Position numbers and translations under genes: made by a program. A stretch of DNA of 64,000 bases from Thermus sp. CCB_US3_UF1 (GTDB taxonomy: Bacteria; Deinococcota; Deinococci; Deinococcales; Thermaceae), in NCBI RefSeq assembly GCF_000236585.1, contig NC_017278.1, positions 2,170,001 through 2,234,000 of the forward strand, read 5' to 3'. The notes under the pieces were generated by a model, which saw only the letters and a list, made by a program, of their open reading frames with translations, had not been told where the DNA came from and searched no databases. Shown one piece after another: positions 1 to 8,365 of the stretch (position 1 is its first letter; each line of letters opens with the position of its first letter).

Positions 1-262
1 AGGGGTGGTGGGGGTGGTGGTGGCGGGGCGAAGCGGCAAGGAGGAGCTCTTCGCCGGGGAAGCGGTTTCCCTGGATTTGGCCCATCTCCTTTTGGGCCGC
101 CAGGGTTATGGGGCCTTCTATGCGGTCATGGAGAACACCGTGGTGGTCCTGAGGGCCTTGGGCCAGGGCCATGTGGGACTTCTGGCCCGCAAGGAAAGCA
201 ACATTGGCCGCCTGCTCCACGGGCTTAGGCGGCTTGCCCCCAGTGCGGAGGTCAACGGATGA
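1..262 (+). CDS. Roadblock/LC7-like protein, 5' end outside window
   Basis: The frame is open to the window edge, so this is the C-terminal ~86 residues of a longer protein. The visible part (VVVAGRSGKEELF, then GYGAFYAVMENTVVVLRAL, then SNIGRLLHGL near the end) has the alternating strand-helix pattern and the terminal SNIG...L helix of small Roadblock/LC7 (MglB-like) domain proteins, which act as dimeric regulators of small GTPases or of envelope and motility machines. Its stop overlaps the next start (ATGA), so the two genes are probably translated together. The family call is by pattern only; roughly 30 N-terminal residues are missing. Confidence 0.6.
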   Translation, partial: GVVGVVVAGRSGKEELFAGEAVSLDLAHLLLGRQGYGAFYAVMENTVVVLRALGQGHVGLLARKESNIGRLLHGLRRLAPSAEVNG

Positions 263-1950
263 AGCGGAGCCTGTTCCTGCTCTTGTTCGGGCTTTGGACC
301 TTGGCCGCCGGGCTTCCCCAGGCCTACGACCGCTTGGCGGAAGCCTTAGCCCAGGTGCGCCTGGGCAACCCCACCCAGGCCCTGGCCGCCTTGGACCGGG
401 CCCAGGGGATCCTCCGCCAGGAAGCGGAAGGCCTGCCCCCGGTCTTGCGGGATGCCGCCCTGGCCAACCTCCAGGAGGCCCGGCAGGCCGTCCTACGCCG
501 AAGCCAAGTGGACCTCGAGGCCCGCCTCCTCCTGGTGCGCCACCTGGTGGGAAAAGCCCTTTATGACGGCTTCTTCCAGGCCCCACCCCAGGAAAAGCCT
601 CCCTACCTGACCCGCCTGGCCCGGGCCACCGGCCTGCCCGCCGCCTTGGTCCAGGGGATGGGTAACCTTTCCCCCGAGGAAGCCCGGCGCAGGCTGGAGG
701 GCCACTACCTCCAGGGCATGGCCGAGGACCTGGCCCGGGCCCTGGACGCCACCTCCCGCCCCCAAGCCTACCTGGCCCTGGCCCGGGCCTACGCCCGGTA
801 CCTGGTGATCCAGGACAGCCCCCAGAGCACCCTCAAGGCCCAGGACTTCGTCCAAACCTTGGCCAAGGTTTCGGGTGGGGAGGCCTTCCGACCCGAGGTA
901 GGGGAGCTGCAAAAGAAGGTGGCCGCTTGGCGGCAGGCCCTTGTCCGCCAGACCCCCCCTGTTTCCGCCGCTCCCGCCTCCCCTACCCCCACCCCCTCCG
1001 CGTCCAACCCCACTCCGGCCTCCCCGTCCCCCAGCAGCCCCCCTGCCCCTACGCCGAGCCCCAGCCAGGTCCGGTTGGCGGAAAGCCTATTGCCTCAGGA
1101 AATCCGTGAGGAAACCAGCCTGTTGCGGCTGGACCCGGAGATCGCCACCAAGGTGGGGGAAGCCCTTCAGCGGCTGGCCATCCCCAGCCTGGTGAACTGG
1201 CTGGACCTCCTGGACGAGGTGCGGAGCAGCCTGGCCCAGGCGCAGCTCTACACCGAAACCGGCCAGTACCAGCGGGCCCGGGCCCAGCTGGCCTACGCCT
1301 ATAGCCGCTTCCGCCTCAAGGTTTATCCCGTGGTGGGGGCCTACGCTCCCGAGCTGGCGGAGCGCACGGACCGGCTCTTCCTCCGCATGCAAGAAGCCGT
1401 AGGGTTGCGCACCGTGGACTTCGCGGTTTTGTTGGGAGAAATCCAGGAAATAGAGGAACGCCTCCTAGGGGGGTCCCTGGGCTTCTGGCACGCCCTGCAG
1501 GTGCAGATTCAGCTGTTTCTTTTGGGCATCCCCCGGGCGGTGTTTTTCCTCTTGGCCGCAGCCCTGGCCTTCTTCCCCCTCTACCTGATCCGCCTGACCT
1601 TCGGCGGGCGCAACGTGTACTGGAACCTCCTGGGCCTGGCCTTCCTCTTCCTGGTCCTCCCCATCATGACCGAAGGGCTCTCCTACATGGGTTCCATCCT
1701 AGCTGAATATGGCGGCCTACCCATCCTAGGCCTTTTGGCCAACCTCTCCATTGCCCAAGCCCTGGTGGCCTACCTGGCCTGGGGGCTTTCCGCCTTCCTG
1801 GTGGTGGCCTTCGCCGGGGCAGGCCTTAGGGGCATCGCCGCCCAGTTCGGCCTCCTCAAGGAGCGGGGTGCGGAGGTGGCCGCCAGCGAGGAGCGGCCCG
1901 CCACCACCCTCACCAGCGAAACCATCGTGGAGTGGGACGAGGAGTTTTAG
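259..1950 (+). CDS. Secreted-start membrane protein of unknown function
   Basis: 563 residues. It has an N-terminal signal sequence (MKRSLFLLLFGLWTLAAG), a largely helical exported region to about residue 230, a Pro/Ser/Thr-rich linker at about 232-275, a second helical region, then three or four hydrophobic segments between about 415 and 535 and a short acidic cytoplasmic tail ending WDEEF. This suggests a protein anchored in the inner membrane by its C-terminal part with a large periplasmic domain. It starts inside the stop of the Roadblock-like gene (4-bp overlap), so a shared role in envelope or surface machinery is possible. I do not recognise a named family. It is convergent with fmt, only 4 bp apart. 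Confidence 0.8.
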   Translation: MKRSLFLLLFGLWTLAAGLPQAYDRLAEALAQVRLGNPTQALAALDRAQGILRQEAEGLPPVLRDAALANLQEARQAVLRRSQVDLEARLLLVRHLVGKALYDGFFQAPPQEKPPYLTRLARATGLPAALVQGMGNLSPEEARRRLEGHYLQGMAEDLARALDATSRPQAYLALARAYARYLVIQDSPQSTLKAQDFVQTLAKVSGGEAFRPEVGELQKKVAAWRQALVRQTPPVSAAPASPTPTPSASNPTPASPSPSSPPAPTPSPSQVRLAESLLPQEIREETSLLRLDPEIATKVGEALQRLAIPSLVNWLDLLDEVRSSLAQAQLYTETGQYQRARAQLAYAYSRFRLKVYPVVGAYAPELAERTDRLFLRMQEAVGLRTVDFAVLLGEIQEIEERLLGGSLGFWHALQVQIQLFLLGIPRAVFFLLAAALAFFPLYLIRLTFGGRNVYWNLLGLAFLFLVLPIMTEGLSYMGSILAEYGGLPILGLLANLSIAQALVAYLAWGLSAFLVVAFAGAGLRGIAAQFGLLKERGAEVAASEERPATTLTSETIVEWDEEF

Positions 1951-1954
1951 GGCC

Positions 1955-2869
1955 TCACCCAAGACGCGTCCCCGGAACCACCCCGTACCCCCGGGCCCAG
2001 TCGGCGGCCGGCATGGGGCGGCGGCCCTCGGGTTGGACCTCGAGGAGGCGGATAAGCCCCTCCCCCACCCCCACCAAAACCCCCTCCCGGTCCACCCCCT
2101 GGACCACGCCCGGCTCCCCCTTCCCGGGCTCGGGACGCATCCGGAGCACCTTCACCCGCTTCCCCACGTGGAAAAAGTAGCTTCCCGGCCAGGGCTGCAC
2201 CCCCCGATGGCGGTTGAAGATGGCCTCGGCGGGATCCTCAAAGCGGATCCGCCCCTCCTCCTTGGTGAGGAGAGGGGCATAGCTGGCCTCCCCCTCCTGG
2301 GGGGTGGGGGTGAGGTGGGGCAGGTTTTGCAGCACCCAGAGGAGGAGCTCTATGCCCTTGTCCCGCAGGCGCTCGGCGAGGGCCTGGGCATCCTCCTCGG
2401 GGCCGATCTCCGTGCGCCACACCGCGTACAAGGGACCGGTATCCAGCCCTTCCTCGGTCTTCATGATGGCCACCCCGGTTTCCTTCTCCCCCCGGATGAG
2501 GGCCCAAGGCACCGGGGCCGGGCCGCGGTACTTGGGGAGCAGGGAGGGGTGGAGGTTGAGGAAACCATAGGGGGGAACCTCGAGGACCTCCTTGGGCAGG
2601 ATCTTGCCGTAAGCCGCGGTGACGGCCACCTCCGGGGCTGCCTCCCTAAAGGCTTGGACAAAGGCCTCGTTCCCCTTGAGCCTCTTGGGCTTGAGGAGGG
2701 GCAGGCCCCGGGCCTCGGCGTACTGGGCCACGGGGCTGGGGGCTGGCCTCAGGCCCCGGCCCTGGGGCTTGTCGGGCTGGGTGACCACCAGCACCACCTG
2801 GTGGTGGCGGTCCAGGGCTTGCAAAACCGGCACCGCCCAGCGGGGCGTGCCAAAGAAGGCCACCCTCAT
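1955..2869 (-). CDS. fmt: Methionyl-tRNA formyltransferase
   Basis: 304 residues. It transfers a formyl group from 10-formyltetrahydrofolate to Met-tRNAfMet so that translation can initiate. The start MRVAFFGTPRWAVPVL is the typical Rossmann-like N-terminus. The catalytic Asn/His lie in NLHPSLLPKYRG and the catalytic Asp in the EEGLDTGPLY segment. The C-terminal RNA-binding barrel follows from about residue 205. The length is normal for the family. The start ATG overlaps the def stop by 4 bp, so the classic def-fmt pair is preserved and translation is probably coupled. Confidence 0.97.
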   Translation of the reverse strand: MRVAFFGTPRWAVPVLQALDRHHQVVLVVTQPDKPQGRGLRPAPSPVAQYAEARGLPLLKPKRLKGNEAFVQAFREAAPEVAVTAAYGKILPKEVLEVPPYGFLNLHPSLLPKYRGPAPVPWALIRGEKETGVAIMKTEEGLDTGPLYAVWRTEIGPEEDAQALAERLRDKGIELLLWVLQNLPHLTPTPQEGEASYAPLLTKEEGRIRFEDPAEAIFNRHRGVQPWPGSYFFHVGKRVKVLRMRPEPGKGEPGVVQGVDREGVLVGVGEGLIRLLEVQPEGRRPMPAADWARGYGVVPGTRLG

Positions 2870-3441
2870 CGTCCAGAAAGCTCCTTGAGCAGGGCCTTGG
2901 CCTCCCTTTGCAGCCGGGCCAACTCCAGCCGGTTGGCCTCCAGGAAGGCTTCCCGCTTGGGCTGAGGGAGGCGCTCAAAGAAAAAGACCCCGTCCAGGTG
3001 GTCAATCTCGTGCTGAAAGACCCGGGCCATGTACCCCTCGAGCTCCACCGTCCGCTCCACCCCCTCCTCGTCCTGGTAGGCCACGCGGATCCGCTCCGCC
3101 CGGGGCACCTCCTCGGAGTAAAGGCCCGGGAGGGAGAGGCAGCCCTCCGTACCCTCCACCTCCCCTTCCCGGTGCAGGACCACCGGGTTGGCCACCACGT
3201 AGACCCGGCGCACCAGGTCCCTCAGGGGCCTCTCCTCCCCCTCGGGCTCGTCCGCGTACTCCACGGCCACAAAAAGCCGCTGGGAAAGCCCGATCTGTGG
3301 GGCCGCCAGGCCCACGCCGTGGGCCTCCAACATGGTTTCCAGCATGTCCTCGGCTAGACGGGGTAGTCCGGAGAAGTCCCGCACGGGAAGGGCCTTCTTG
3401 CGGAGCACCGGGTCGCCGTAGAGGCGGATGGGGTAGATCAT
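2866..3441 (-). CDS. def: Peptide deformylase
   Basis: 191 residues. This metalloenzyme removes the formyl group from nascent proteins, the counterpart of fmt downstream. All three family motifs are visible: GVGLAAPQIG (residues 42-51), EGCLSLPG with metal ligand Cys101, and HEIDH with His144, Glu145 and His148. The charged C-terminal helix is somewhat long. The ATG lies 7 bases after a TAGAAT box, so the gene can be transcribed as a leaderless mRNA separately from the upstream cda genes. Confidence 0.97.
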   Translation of the reverse strand: MIYPIRLYGDPVLRKKALPVRDFSGLPRLAEDMLETMLEAHGVGLAAPQIGLSQRLFVAVEYADEPEGEERPLRDLVRRVYVVANPVVLHREGEVEGTEGCLSLPGLYSEEVPRAERIRVAYQDEEGVERTVELEGYMARVFQHEIDHLDGVFFFERLPQPKREAFLEANRLELARLQREAKALLKELSGR

Positions 3442-3446
3442 CCTGG

Positions 3447-4262
3447 CTATTCTAGCGCAAGCCGCACCCTTCCGGAAACCGGCCCCAGGGTCCGCACCCC
3501 TGGGGGCAGGGCCAGGCGGAAGGGCCCCGCCACCTCCCCCGGGCGGAACCCCCCTTGGGGGGAGGCCTCCACCCCTTCCAGGGCTTCCAAAGCCTCCCTC
3601 GGCCCTACCACCTCCACGGAACGGGGGGTATACTCCAGAACCCGGAGGCCCGCCGGAGGCTTGAGGACCAAGGGCACCTCCTTGCGGAAAAGGGGGGTTT
3701 CCCGGGCCAGGATGCGCACGGCCTTGGGGAAAAGCTCCACCCCAGGGAGGGGCCCCCGGGGGCCGAAGGCACTGAGGGCCACGCTCTCCCCTCCCAGGTC
3801 CAGGCCCACCGCGGCCACCGCCTCCTCCACCTGGCTCCTAGGCCCCCTGGCCTGCACAAGGGCGGGCTCGAGGCGCACCCAGGCCCCTTGGGAGAGGACC
3901 TCCACGGGCAGGGTGCGGGTGAGGATGGCCTCCACCCGGCCCTCCACCCGGGCCGGGCGCACCTCCCGCACCTCCACCCCCTGGGGCACGGCCACCCGTA
4001 CCTCCCGGGCAAAGGGGCCCTCCACCCCGGAAAGGTCCAGGTAGGCGGAAACCGGGGGGGTTCCCTCCACCAGGTGGGCGGGGCCGCGGAGGCGGAGGAG
4101 GACCTCCTTGGGAACCCCTTCCGCCAGCCACTCCCCTTCCAGGCCCACCACCCGCAGGGGCACGCTCACCACCCGCTCCACCACCGGGGCCCGCTCCCTG
4201 AGGGAGTACCAAAGGCCTAGGGCCGCCAGAAGGGCCAGGAGGAAGCCGCCCCACTCACGCAC
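3447..4262 (-). CDS. cdaR: YbbR-domain protein, CdaR-like regulator of CdaA
   Basis: 271 residues. One N-terminal membrane segment (GGFLLALLAALGLWYSL) is followed by repeated all-beta YbbR domains, recognisable by phrases such as VEVVGP and VQARGP followed by a hydrophobic helix. CdaR-type proteins sit outside the membrane, bind the diadenylate cyclase CdaA and tune c-di-AMP output. The gene follows cdaA directly, with an 8-bp overlap and a GTG start, as in Firmicutes, which supports the role. glmM, the usual third partner, is not in this window. Confidence 0.88.
   Translation of the reverse strand: MREWGGFLLALLAALGLWYSLRERAPVVERVVSVPLRVVGLEGEWLAEGVPKEVLLRLRGPAHLVEGTPPVSAYLDLSGVEGPFAREVRVAVPQGVEVREVRPARVEGRVEAILTRTLPVEVLSQGAWVRLEPALVQARGPRSQVEEAVAAVGLDLGGESVALSAFGPRGPLPGVELFPKAVRILARETPLFRKEVPLVLKPPAGLRVLEYTPRSVEVVGPREALEALEGVEASPQGGFRPGEVAGPFRLALPPGVRTLGPVSGRVRLALE
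3449..3454 (-). promoter_or_regulatory. -10 box of leaderless def promoter
   Basis: TAGAAT on the minus strand ends 7 bases before the def ATG. Its last T is also the first base of the TAG stop of the upstream ybbR-type gene (TAGAATAG), so stop codon and promoter are fused. Confidence 0.65.
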
Positions 4263-4968
4263 GGAGCACCTCCTTGAGCTTTTCCCGCAGGGCCTCGAGG
4301 GCCAGGGGCGGGGAAAGCCGCCCCGCCTCGGCCACGCGGATGGTCCCCGTTTCCTCGCTCACCACCAGGACCAGGGCATCGGAAACCTCGGAAAGGCCCA
4401 AGGCCGCCCGGTGGCGGGTGCCCAGGCCCAGGTGGGCTTCGGAAAGGGGAAAGACGCACCCGGCGGCAAAAAGCCGGTCCCCCCGCAGGATGGCCCCCCC
4501 GTCGTGCAGGGGGGTCCCGGGGTGGAAGACCGTCTGCAGAAGCCGGGCGGAAAGCCGGGCCTCCAGCACCTCCCCCGTGGCCGCGTACTCCCCCAAGGGG
4601 GTGCGCCGCTCCAGGGCGATGAGGGCTCCATAGCGCCGCTCGGAAAGGCGGGCAAGGCCGAGGAGAAGCTCCTCCAGGGCCAAGGAGGGCGCCCTGGGCC
4701 CCTGGGCACGGCCCAGCCGTTCCAAAAGCCCCCGCAACTCCGGCTGGAAGACCACGATGAGGGCGAAGGCCCCCAGGGTAGCGGCGTTGCCGAGCAGCCA
4801 GGACAGGGTGGAAAGCCCCAGGAGGCTGGCCAAAAACCAGACCAGCAGGTAGACCAAGACCCCCCGGACCAGGTTCAGGGCCCGGGTGCCGGCCATGAGG
4901 CGCCAGAGGTAGTAGAAGAGGACGGCCACCAGAAGGATGTCCAGGAGGTCGCGCCAGGTGAGGGGCAT
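4255..4968 (-). CDS. cdaA: Diadenylate cyclase CdaA
   Basis: 237 residues. It makes the second messenger c-di-AMP from two ATP. There are two or three N-terminal membrane helices (residues about 8-75), then a DAC (DisA_N) domain. The two signature motifs are present: the DGA-type motif as DGGAI (D156-I160) and the GTRHR motif (G183-R187). Placement directly before a YbbR/CdaR gene is the standard arrangement for membrane-type cyclases. c-di-AMP generally controls potassium and osmotic balance and cell-wall growth. No c-di-AMP riboswitch was recognised in the window. Confidence 0.96.
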   Translation of the reverse strand: MPLTWRDLLDILLVAVLFYYLWRLMAGTRALNLVRGVLVYLLVWFLASLLGLSTLSWLLGNAATLGAFALIVVFQPELRGLLERLGRAQGPRAPSLALEELLLGLARLSERRYGALIALERRTPLGEYAATGEVLEARLSARLLQTVFHPGTPLHDGGAILRGDRLFAAGCVFPLSEAHLGLGTRHRAALGLSEVSDALVLVVSEETGTIRVAEAGRLSPPLALEALREKLKEVLRA

Positions 4969-4971
4969 GGC

Positions 4972-6117
4972 CTAAAGGAGGCTCTTTCCGGAGCCATCCC
5001 AGGGAAGCCCAAACAGCCTAGCCCAGGTGGCCCCCAGGTCGGCGAAGCTCTCCCGGGTGCCGAGATCCCCCTCCACCCCCGGGCCCACCCAGAGGAGCAT
5101 CCCGTACTCCCGGGTGTGGTCGGTGCCGAAGAAGGTGGGGTCGTTGCCGTGGTCGGAGACCAGGAAGAGGTGGTCTTCAGGCCCCAAGGCCCCAAGGAGG
5201 CGGGGAAGGAAGGCATCCACCTGCGCCAGGGCCTGGGCGTAACCCTGGGGGTCGCGGCGGTGGCCGTACTTGGCGTCAAAGTCCACCAGGTTGGTGAAGA
5301 CCAGGCCGGAGAAGGGCTCCCCCAGGAGGGCCAGGGTCTTCTCCAGGCCGTCTTGGTTGTCCCGGCTCTTCACCTCGCGGGTGAAACCCCGGTGGGCGTA
5401 GATGTCGGGGATCTTCCCCACCCCCACCACCTCGAGGCCCCCCTCCTTGAGCACGTCCAGGACGTTGCGGGGCGGCTCCAAGGCGAAGTCCTTGCGCAGG
5501 TCCTCCCGGCGGTAAAACCCCCCCGGGGGCCCGGCAAAGGGCCGGGCGATGACCCGGGCCACCTGGTGCTCTTCAAGGAGCATCGCCCGGGCCACCTGGC
5601 ACCAGCGGTAAAGCTCCTCCAGGGGAACGCGCTCCAGGTGGGCCGCCACCTGGAAGACGGAGTCGGCGGAGGTGTAGACGATGGGGTAGCCGGTTTCCAG
5701 GTGGGCCTCGCCGAAGTCCCGGATGGCCTCGGTGCCGGAGTAGGGGCGGTTCAGGAGCCACCCCCCCACCCCGATGGCCTCGGCCCAGGCGCGAAGGAGT
5801 TCCTCAGGGAAGCCCTCGGGGTAGGTGCGGAAGGGCTTTTCCAGGTACACCCCCACGAACTCCCAGTGCCCGGTGGTGGTGTCCTTGCCGGGGTTCACCT
5901 CCCGCATGCGGCCAAAGGCCCCCTTGAGGGCCTTGGGCCGGGGCAGGGTGTGGACCCCGGGCACCCAGCCCAGGCCGAGCCCGGCCAAGTGGGGAAGCTC
6001 CACTCCCGTTTTCAAGAGGGTGTGGTCCAGGGTGTCCGCCCCCTCGTCGCCGAAGCGGGGGGCGTCGGGCAGGTACCCCAGGCCCACGGAGTCCAGGACC
6101 AGGACGATGGCCTTCAT
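4972..6117 (-). CDS. deoB: Phosphopentomutase
   Basis: 381 residues. It interconverts ribose-1-phosphate (or deoxyribose-1-phosphate) and the 5-phosphate, feeding salvaged nucleosides into the pentose phosphate route. It belongs to the alkaline-phosphatase-like superfamily. Metal and phosphate site motifs are visible: [13 protein letters not shown] at the N-terminus, [10 protein letters not shown] with the phosphorylatable Thr, and [15 protein letters not shown] and SDHGNDPT in the C-terminal half. Length is typical. It starts one base after the stop of the upstream small gene (TAGGATG), so it is probably translationally coupled. Confidence 0.97.
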   Translation of the reverse strand: MKAIVLVLDSVGLGYLPDAPRFGDEGADTLDHTLLKTGVELPHLAGLGLGWVPGVHTLPRPKALKGAFGRMREVNPGKDTTTGHWEFVGVYLEKPFRTYPEGFPEELLRAWAEAIGVGGWLLNRPYSGTEAIRDFGEAHLETGYPIVYTSADSVFQVAAHLERVPLEELYRWCQVARAMLLEEHQVARVIARPFAGPPGGFYRREDLRKDFALEPPRNVLDVLKEGGLEVVGVGKIPDIYAHRGFTREVKSRDNQDGLEKTLALLGEPFSGLVFTNLVDFDAKYGHRRDPQGYAQALAQVDAFLPRLLGALGPEDHLFLVSDHGNDPTFFGTDHTREYGMLLWVGPGVEGDLGTRESFADLGATWARLFGLPWDGSGKSLL

Positions 6118-6118
6118 C

Positions 6119-6376
6119 CTACGAGCGCAAGCCCCCTTCCTCCTCCTCGTCCCCCTCCGCTAGGGCCGCAAGCTCCCCGGGGGTCATCTCCGCAAGGGCC
6201 CGCACCGCCTGGAACTCCTCCACCAGGCCCTGGATCTCCTCCATGGCCTCCTTTAGGGAAAGCTCCCCGTCTTGGTACTCGTCCAGGACCTCCTCTATGG
6301 CCTCGAGGATCCCCACCGCGGCGCTGGCCTGGGAGAGGGCCTGGGCCAGCTCGGAAAGCCGTTCGGCTAGGTCCAT
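6119..6376 (-). CDS. Small acidic helical protein, unknown
   Basis: 85 residues, rich in Glu, Ala and Leu, predicted all-helical, with an acidic stretch EGDEEEE near the C-terminus. No family recognised. It is supported as a real gene by a TAGCAT box 6 bases before the ATG, by sitting tightly between zapE and deoB on the same strand, and by GC-rich third codon positions. It resembles a small adaptor or a helical-bundle partner protein, but no function can be assigned. Confidence 0.7.
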   Translation of the reverse strand: MDLAERLSELAQALSQASAAVGILEAIEEVLDEYQDGELSLKEAMEEIQGLVEEFQAVRALAEMTPGELAALAEGDEEEEGGLRS

Positions 6377-6382
6377 GCCCCC

Positions 6383-6388
6383 ATGCTA
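6383..6388 (-). promoter_or_regulatory. -10 box of leaderless promoter, 85-aa gene
   Basis: TAGCAT, 6 bases before the ATG. The TAG is at the same time the stop codon of zapE. Confidence 0.65.
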
Positions 6389-7357
6389 CCCCAAAAGCTC
6401 CGCCAGCCGGGAAAGGGCCCGGCCATACTTTTTGGCGAAGGCCCCATGGCGGTAGCTCTCGGGGAAGAGGGCGGAAAGGGGGGCCCCGGAGGCCCGGAGG
6501 GCCAGGCCAAGGTTATAAACCTGGTCCACAAAATGCACAAAGCGCAGGGCGTCGTTCTGGTCTTGGATGGGCTCCAGGCCCTCCAGGTACACCGCCTCCA
6601 CCCCGGTGAGGAGGTAGCGGTAGCGGATGGGGTGGAGGGTGCGCAGGTGGGCCAGAAGCTCGGGGAAGCGGTCCAGGGTCTTGGGCCTATGGTCCTCCCG
6701 GTAACGGGCCCAAAGGACCTCGGGGGAAAGGGGCTCAGGGAAGCGGTCGGGGTCACGGTGGCGGTAGTCCTCCCCCTCGATGCGCTCCACGGCAAAGCGC
6801 CGGGCCAGGCTCTGGATCTGGTGGCGGAACTGCTCGGCGTTGAACCGCCCTTCCCCCAAGGCCCCGGGGGGGGTGTTGGAGGTGGTGGCCACCCGCAGCC
6901 CCCGCTCCATGGTGAGGGCCAGGAAGTGGGTGATCATCTGGGCGTTGCCGGGGTCGTCCAGCTCAAACTCGTCCAGGAAGAGGTAGCGCAGCGCGCCAAA
7001 GCGCCTGGCCCCCTCCTTGAGGCCCATGAGGCCCAGGGCATAGGTGAGTTCCTCAAAGGTCAGGAAGGCCTTGGGCGCGGGGGCCTCGAGGTAGGCGGCC
7101 ACCAGGAGATGGGTCTTCCCCACCCCAAACCCCCCATCCAGATAGATCCCCTGGGGGCCCGGCATCCGGGGGCGGAGGAAGCCCTGGGGACGGTCCTTAA
7201 CCCATCGCCACAGGCGCTCCTTGGCCAGGGCCTGGGAGGGGTAGCGGGGGTCCGGGAGGTAGGTGGCGAAGGTAGCCCCCCGGAAGCGGGGTGGGGGGGC
7301 AAAATCCCCTAGGAGCCTCTCCAGGTCCACCTCGGGATGGCGGTCCACCAAGCGCAT
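6386..7357 (-). CDS. zapE: ZapE/AFG1-family AAA+ ATPase
   Basis: 323 residues from the chosen start. P-loop GFGVGKTH (76-83) and Walker B LFLDEFELDD are intact, followed by the family's sensor segment (VATTSNTPP) and the long helical C-terminal domain. AFG1/ZapE proteins are peripheral ATPases linked to cell division under stress in Escherichia coli and to protein turnover in mitochondria. The frame is open upstream, but the ATG at 7357 lies 6 bases after a TACAAT box and the residues before it look like shadow coding, so this start is preferred. Confidence 0.92.
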   Translation of the reverse strand: MRLVDRHPEVDLERLLGDFAPPPRFRGATFATYLPDPRYPSQALAKERLWRWVKDRPQGFLRPRMPGPQGIYLDGGFGVGKTHLLVAAYLEAPAPKAFLTFEELTYALGLMGLKEGARRFGALRYLFLDEFELDDPGNAQMITHFLALTMERGLRVATTSNTPPGALGEGRFNAEQFRHQIQSLARRFAVERIEGEDYRHRDPDRFPEPLSPEVLWARYREDHRPKTLDRFPELLAHLRTLHPIRYRYLLTGVEAVYLEGLEPIQDQNDALRFVHFVDQVYNLGLALRASGAPLSALFPESYRHGAFAKKYGRALSRLAELLG

Positions 7358-7363
7358 GGGGGC

Positions 7364-7369
7364 ATTGTA
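7364..7369 (-). promoter_or_regulatory. -10 box of leaderless zapE promoter
   Basis: TACAAT on the minus strand, 6 bases before the ATG. It decides the zapE start against longer in-frame alternatives. Confidence 0.65.
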
Positions 7370-7486
7370 TTCGCGCGCCACCCCTATGGGTACGCCTAGA
7401 GAAGAGGTTCCCACCCGGGCCAAAAGTGGGTTTTTACGGGTTCGTGCCCCATCCCCCCAGGATGAGCCTATCGAACCCCCCTGGGG

Positions 7487-7492
7487 TACCAT
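7487..7492 (+). promoter_or_regulatory. -10 box of leaderless promoter, glutaredoxin-like gene
   Basis: TACCAT, 6 bases before the ATG at 7499, divergent from the zapE promoter. Confidence 0.65.
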
Positions 7493-7498
7493 AAGGGC

Positions 7499-7762
7499 AT
7501 GGTGCGGCTCTACGGCATCCCGGGCTGCGGCCCCTGCGAGATCGTGAAGATGTTTCTGGCCCAGAAGGGCGTGCCCTTCACCTTTGTAAACGCCCGCGAG
7601 GACCAAGAGGCGGCCCAAAGGATCACGGAGCTTGTGGGAAGCCCCACCGCCGGCGTGGTCCTGGAGTGGGGTGGGCGGGTGGAGGTCATCCGGGGGGTAT
7701 CCCCGGCCACCCTCCAGGCCTGGTACGCCCGCTACCAGGAGTCCTCAAGTGGGGGAGGCTAA
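7499..7762 (+). CDS. Glutaredoxin-like thioredoxin-fold protein
   Basis: 87 residues. The N-terminal strand MVRLYGIPGCGPC carries a CGPC redox motif (Cys10, Cys13) at the start of the first helix. The ArsC/Spx-like phrase about VPFTFVNARED and a cis-Pro-like turn (GSPTAGVV) follow. This is the size and order of a small glutaredoxin or NrdH-type protein that reduces disulfides in the cytoplasm. CGPC is a thioredoxin-like rather than classical CPYC motif, so its electron donor could be thioredoxin reductase. It stands alone under its own leaderless promoter. Confidence 0.85.
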   Translation: MVRLYGIPGCGPCEIVKMFLAQKGVPFTFVNAREDQEAAQRITELVGSPTAGVVLEWGGRVEVIRGVSPATLQAWYARYQESSSGGG

Positions 7763-7794
7763 CCCCTCGGTGCGGGGCGGAAGCCCCCCTAGGC

Positions 7795-8030
7795 CTTAGG
7801 CTTAGCGTTTCGTTGAGCGAGGCCAAAAGCCGCCTCTCCGAACTTTTGCGCCGCGTGCAAGCCGGGGACCTGGATCGGAGGGTGCCTGTAGCCCGGCTGA
7901 CCCCGGCTTCGGGAGTGCGGGGAAGCCGTGGTCCGCTTGGAACGCTTGGGCCTCCTGCGCCGGGGGACGGGAAAGCCCCGCCTGGAAGAGCTACCCTTGC
8001 CCCTACCCCGGGCCAGCGTCTTAGGAGCCA
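7795..8030 (+). pseudogene. Remnant of a Phd/YefM-type antitoxin gene
   Basis: Frame 1 reads SVSLSEAKSRLSELLRRVQAG and then DLDRRVPVARLTP, the N-terminus of a Phd-family antitoxin. The usual VVITRRGRP strand is shortened by a small deletion. Near 7905-7920 the reading moves by one base, and the continuation (EAVVRLERLGLLRRGTGKP, then LEELPLPLPRASVLG) lies in the next frame. With a frameshift, a deletion and no clear start codon the gene cannot make an intact antitoxin. Confidence 0.7.
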
Positions 8031-8041
8031 CGGGAGGAAGG

Positions 8042-8340
8042 GTGAGGTTCTGGGATACCTCCGCCCTAAGCCGGAGGTGGCGGGAAGGCCACCTCAGCGA
8101 TGAGGAGTTCCCCATAGCCTGGGAGCGGTTGCAGCGGCTCAAGTCTGCCTGGCACGGGATCACGCCCAGCGAGGCCGTGAGGCGAAACGCCCTTAGGCTT
8201 GCGCGAACCTATCCCTTGCGCACCCTGGACGCCCCGCATCGGGCTGCCCTTCAGGTCCTGGCTGAGGACAACCCAGTAGGCGTGCCCTTGGTATGTCTGG
8301 ACCAGGGATGGCCCGGGCCGCGGCCCCAGAGGGGTTTTCC
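8042..8340 (+). pseudogene. Remnant of a PIN-domain (VapC-type) toxin gene
   Basis: VRFWDTSAL is the conserved first strand of a PIN ribonuclease, including the first catalytic Asp. It is fused directly to SRRWREGHLSDEEF and then AWERLQRL, which in intact toxins lies about 40 residues later. The tail (LRLARTYPLRTLDAPHRAAL, then LVCLDQ) matches the later acidic motifs. The internal deletion removes the second acidic region. The frame has no stop and runs into fabI, so the toxin terminus is lost. Together with the antitoxin remnant this is a dead toxin-antitoxin locus. Confidence 0.72.
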
Positions 8341-8353
8341 GCGCGCAAACCGG

Positions 8354-8359
8354 TATAAT
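8354..8359 (+). promoter_or_regulatory. -10 box of leaderless fabI promoter
   Basis: A perfect TATAAT 6 bases before the fabI ATG, lying in the tail of the toxin remnant. It rejects the longer in-frame start upstream. Confidence 0.75.
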
Positions 8360-8365
8360 CCCCCC

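Noticed and set aside
4108-6609. 833-codon plus-strand open frame across cdaA and deoB
   Set aside because: Antisense to well-recognised genes. Composition is mostly Gly/Pro/Gln/Arg, as expected for the shadow of GC-rich coding sequence.
7763-8365. Functional vapBC toxin-antitoxin pair
   Set aside because: Frameshift in the antitoxin, ~40-residue deletion in the PIN domain and no toxin stop codon.
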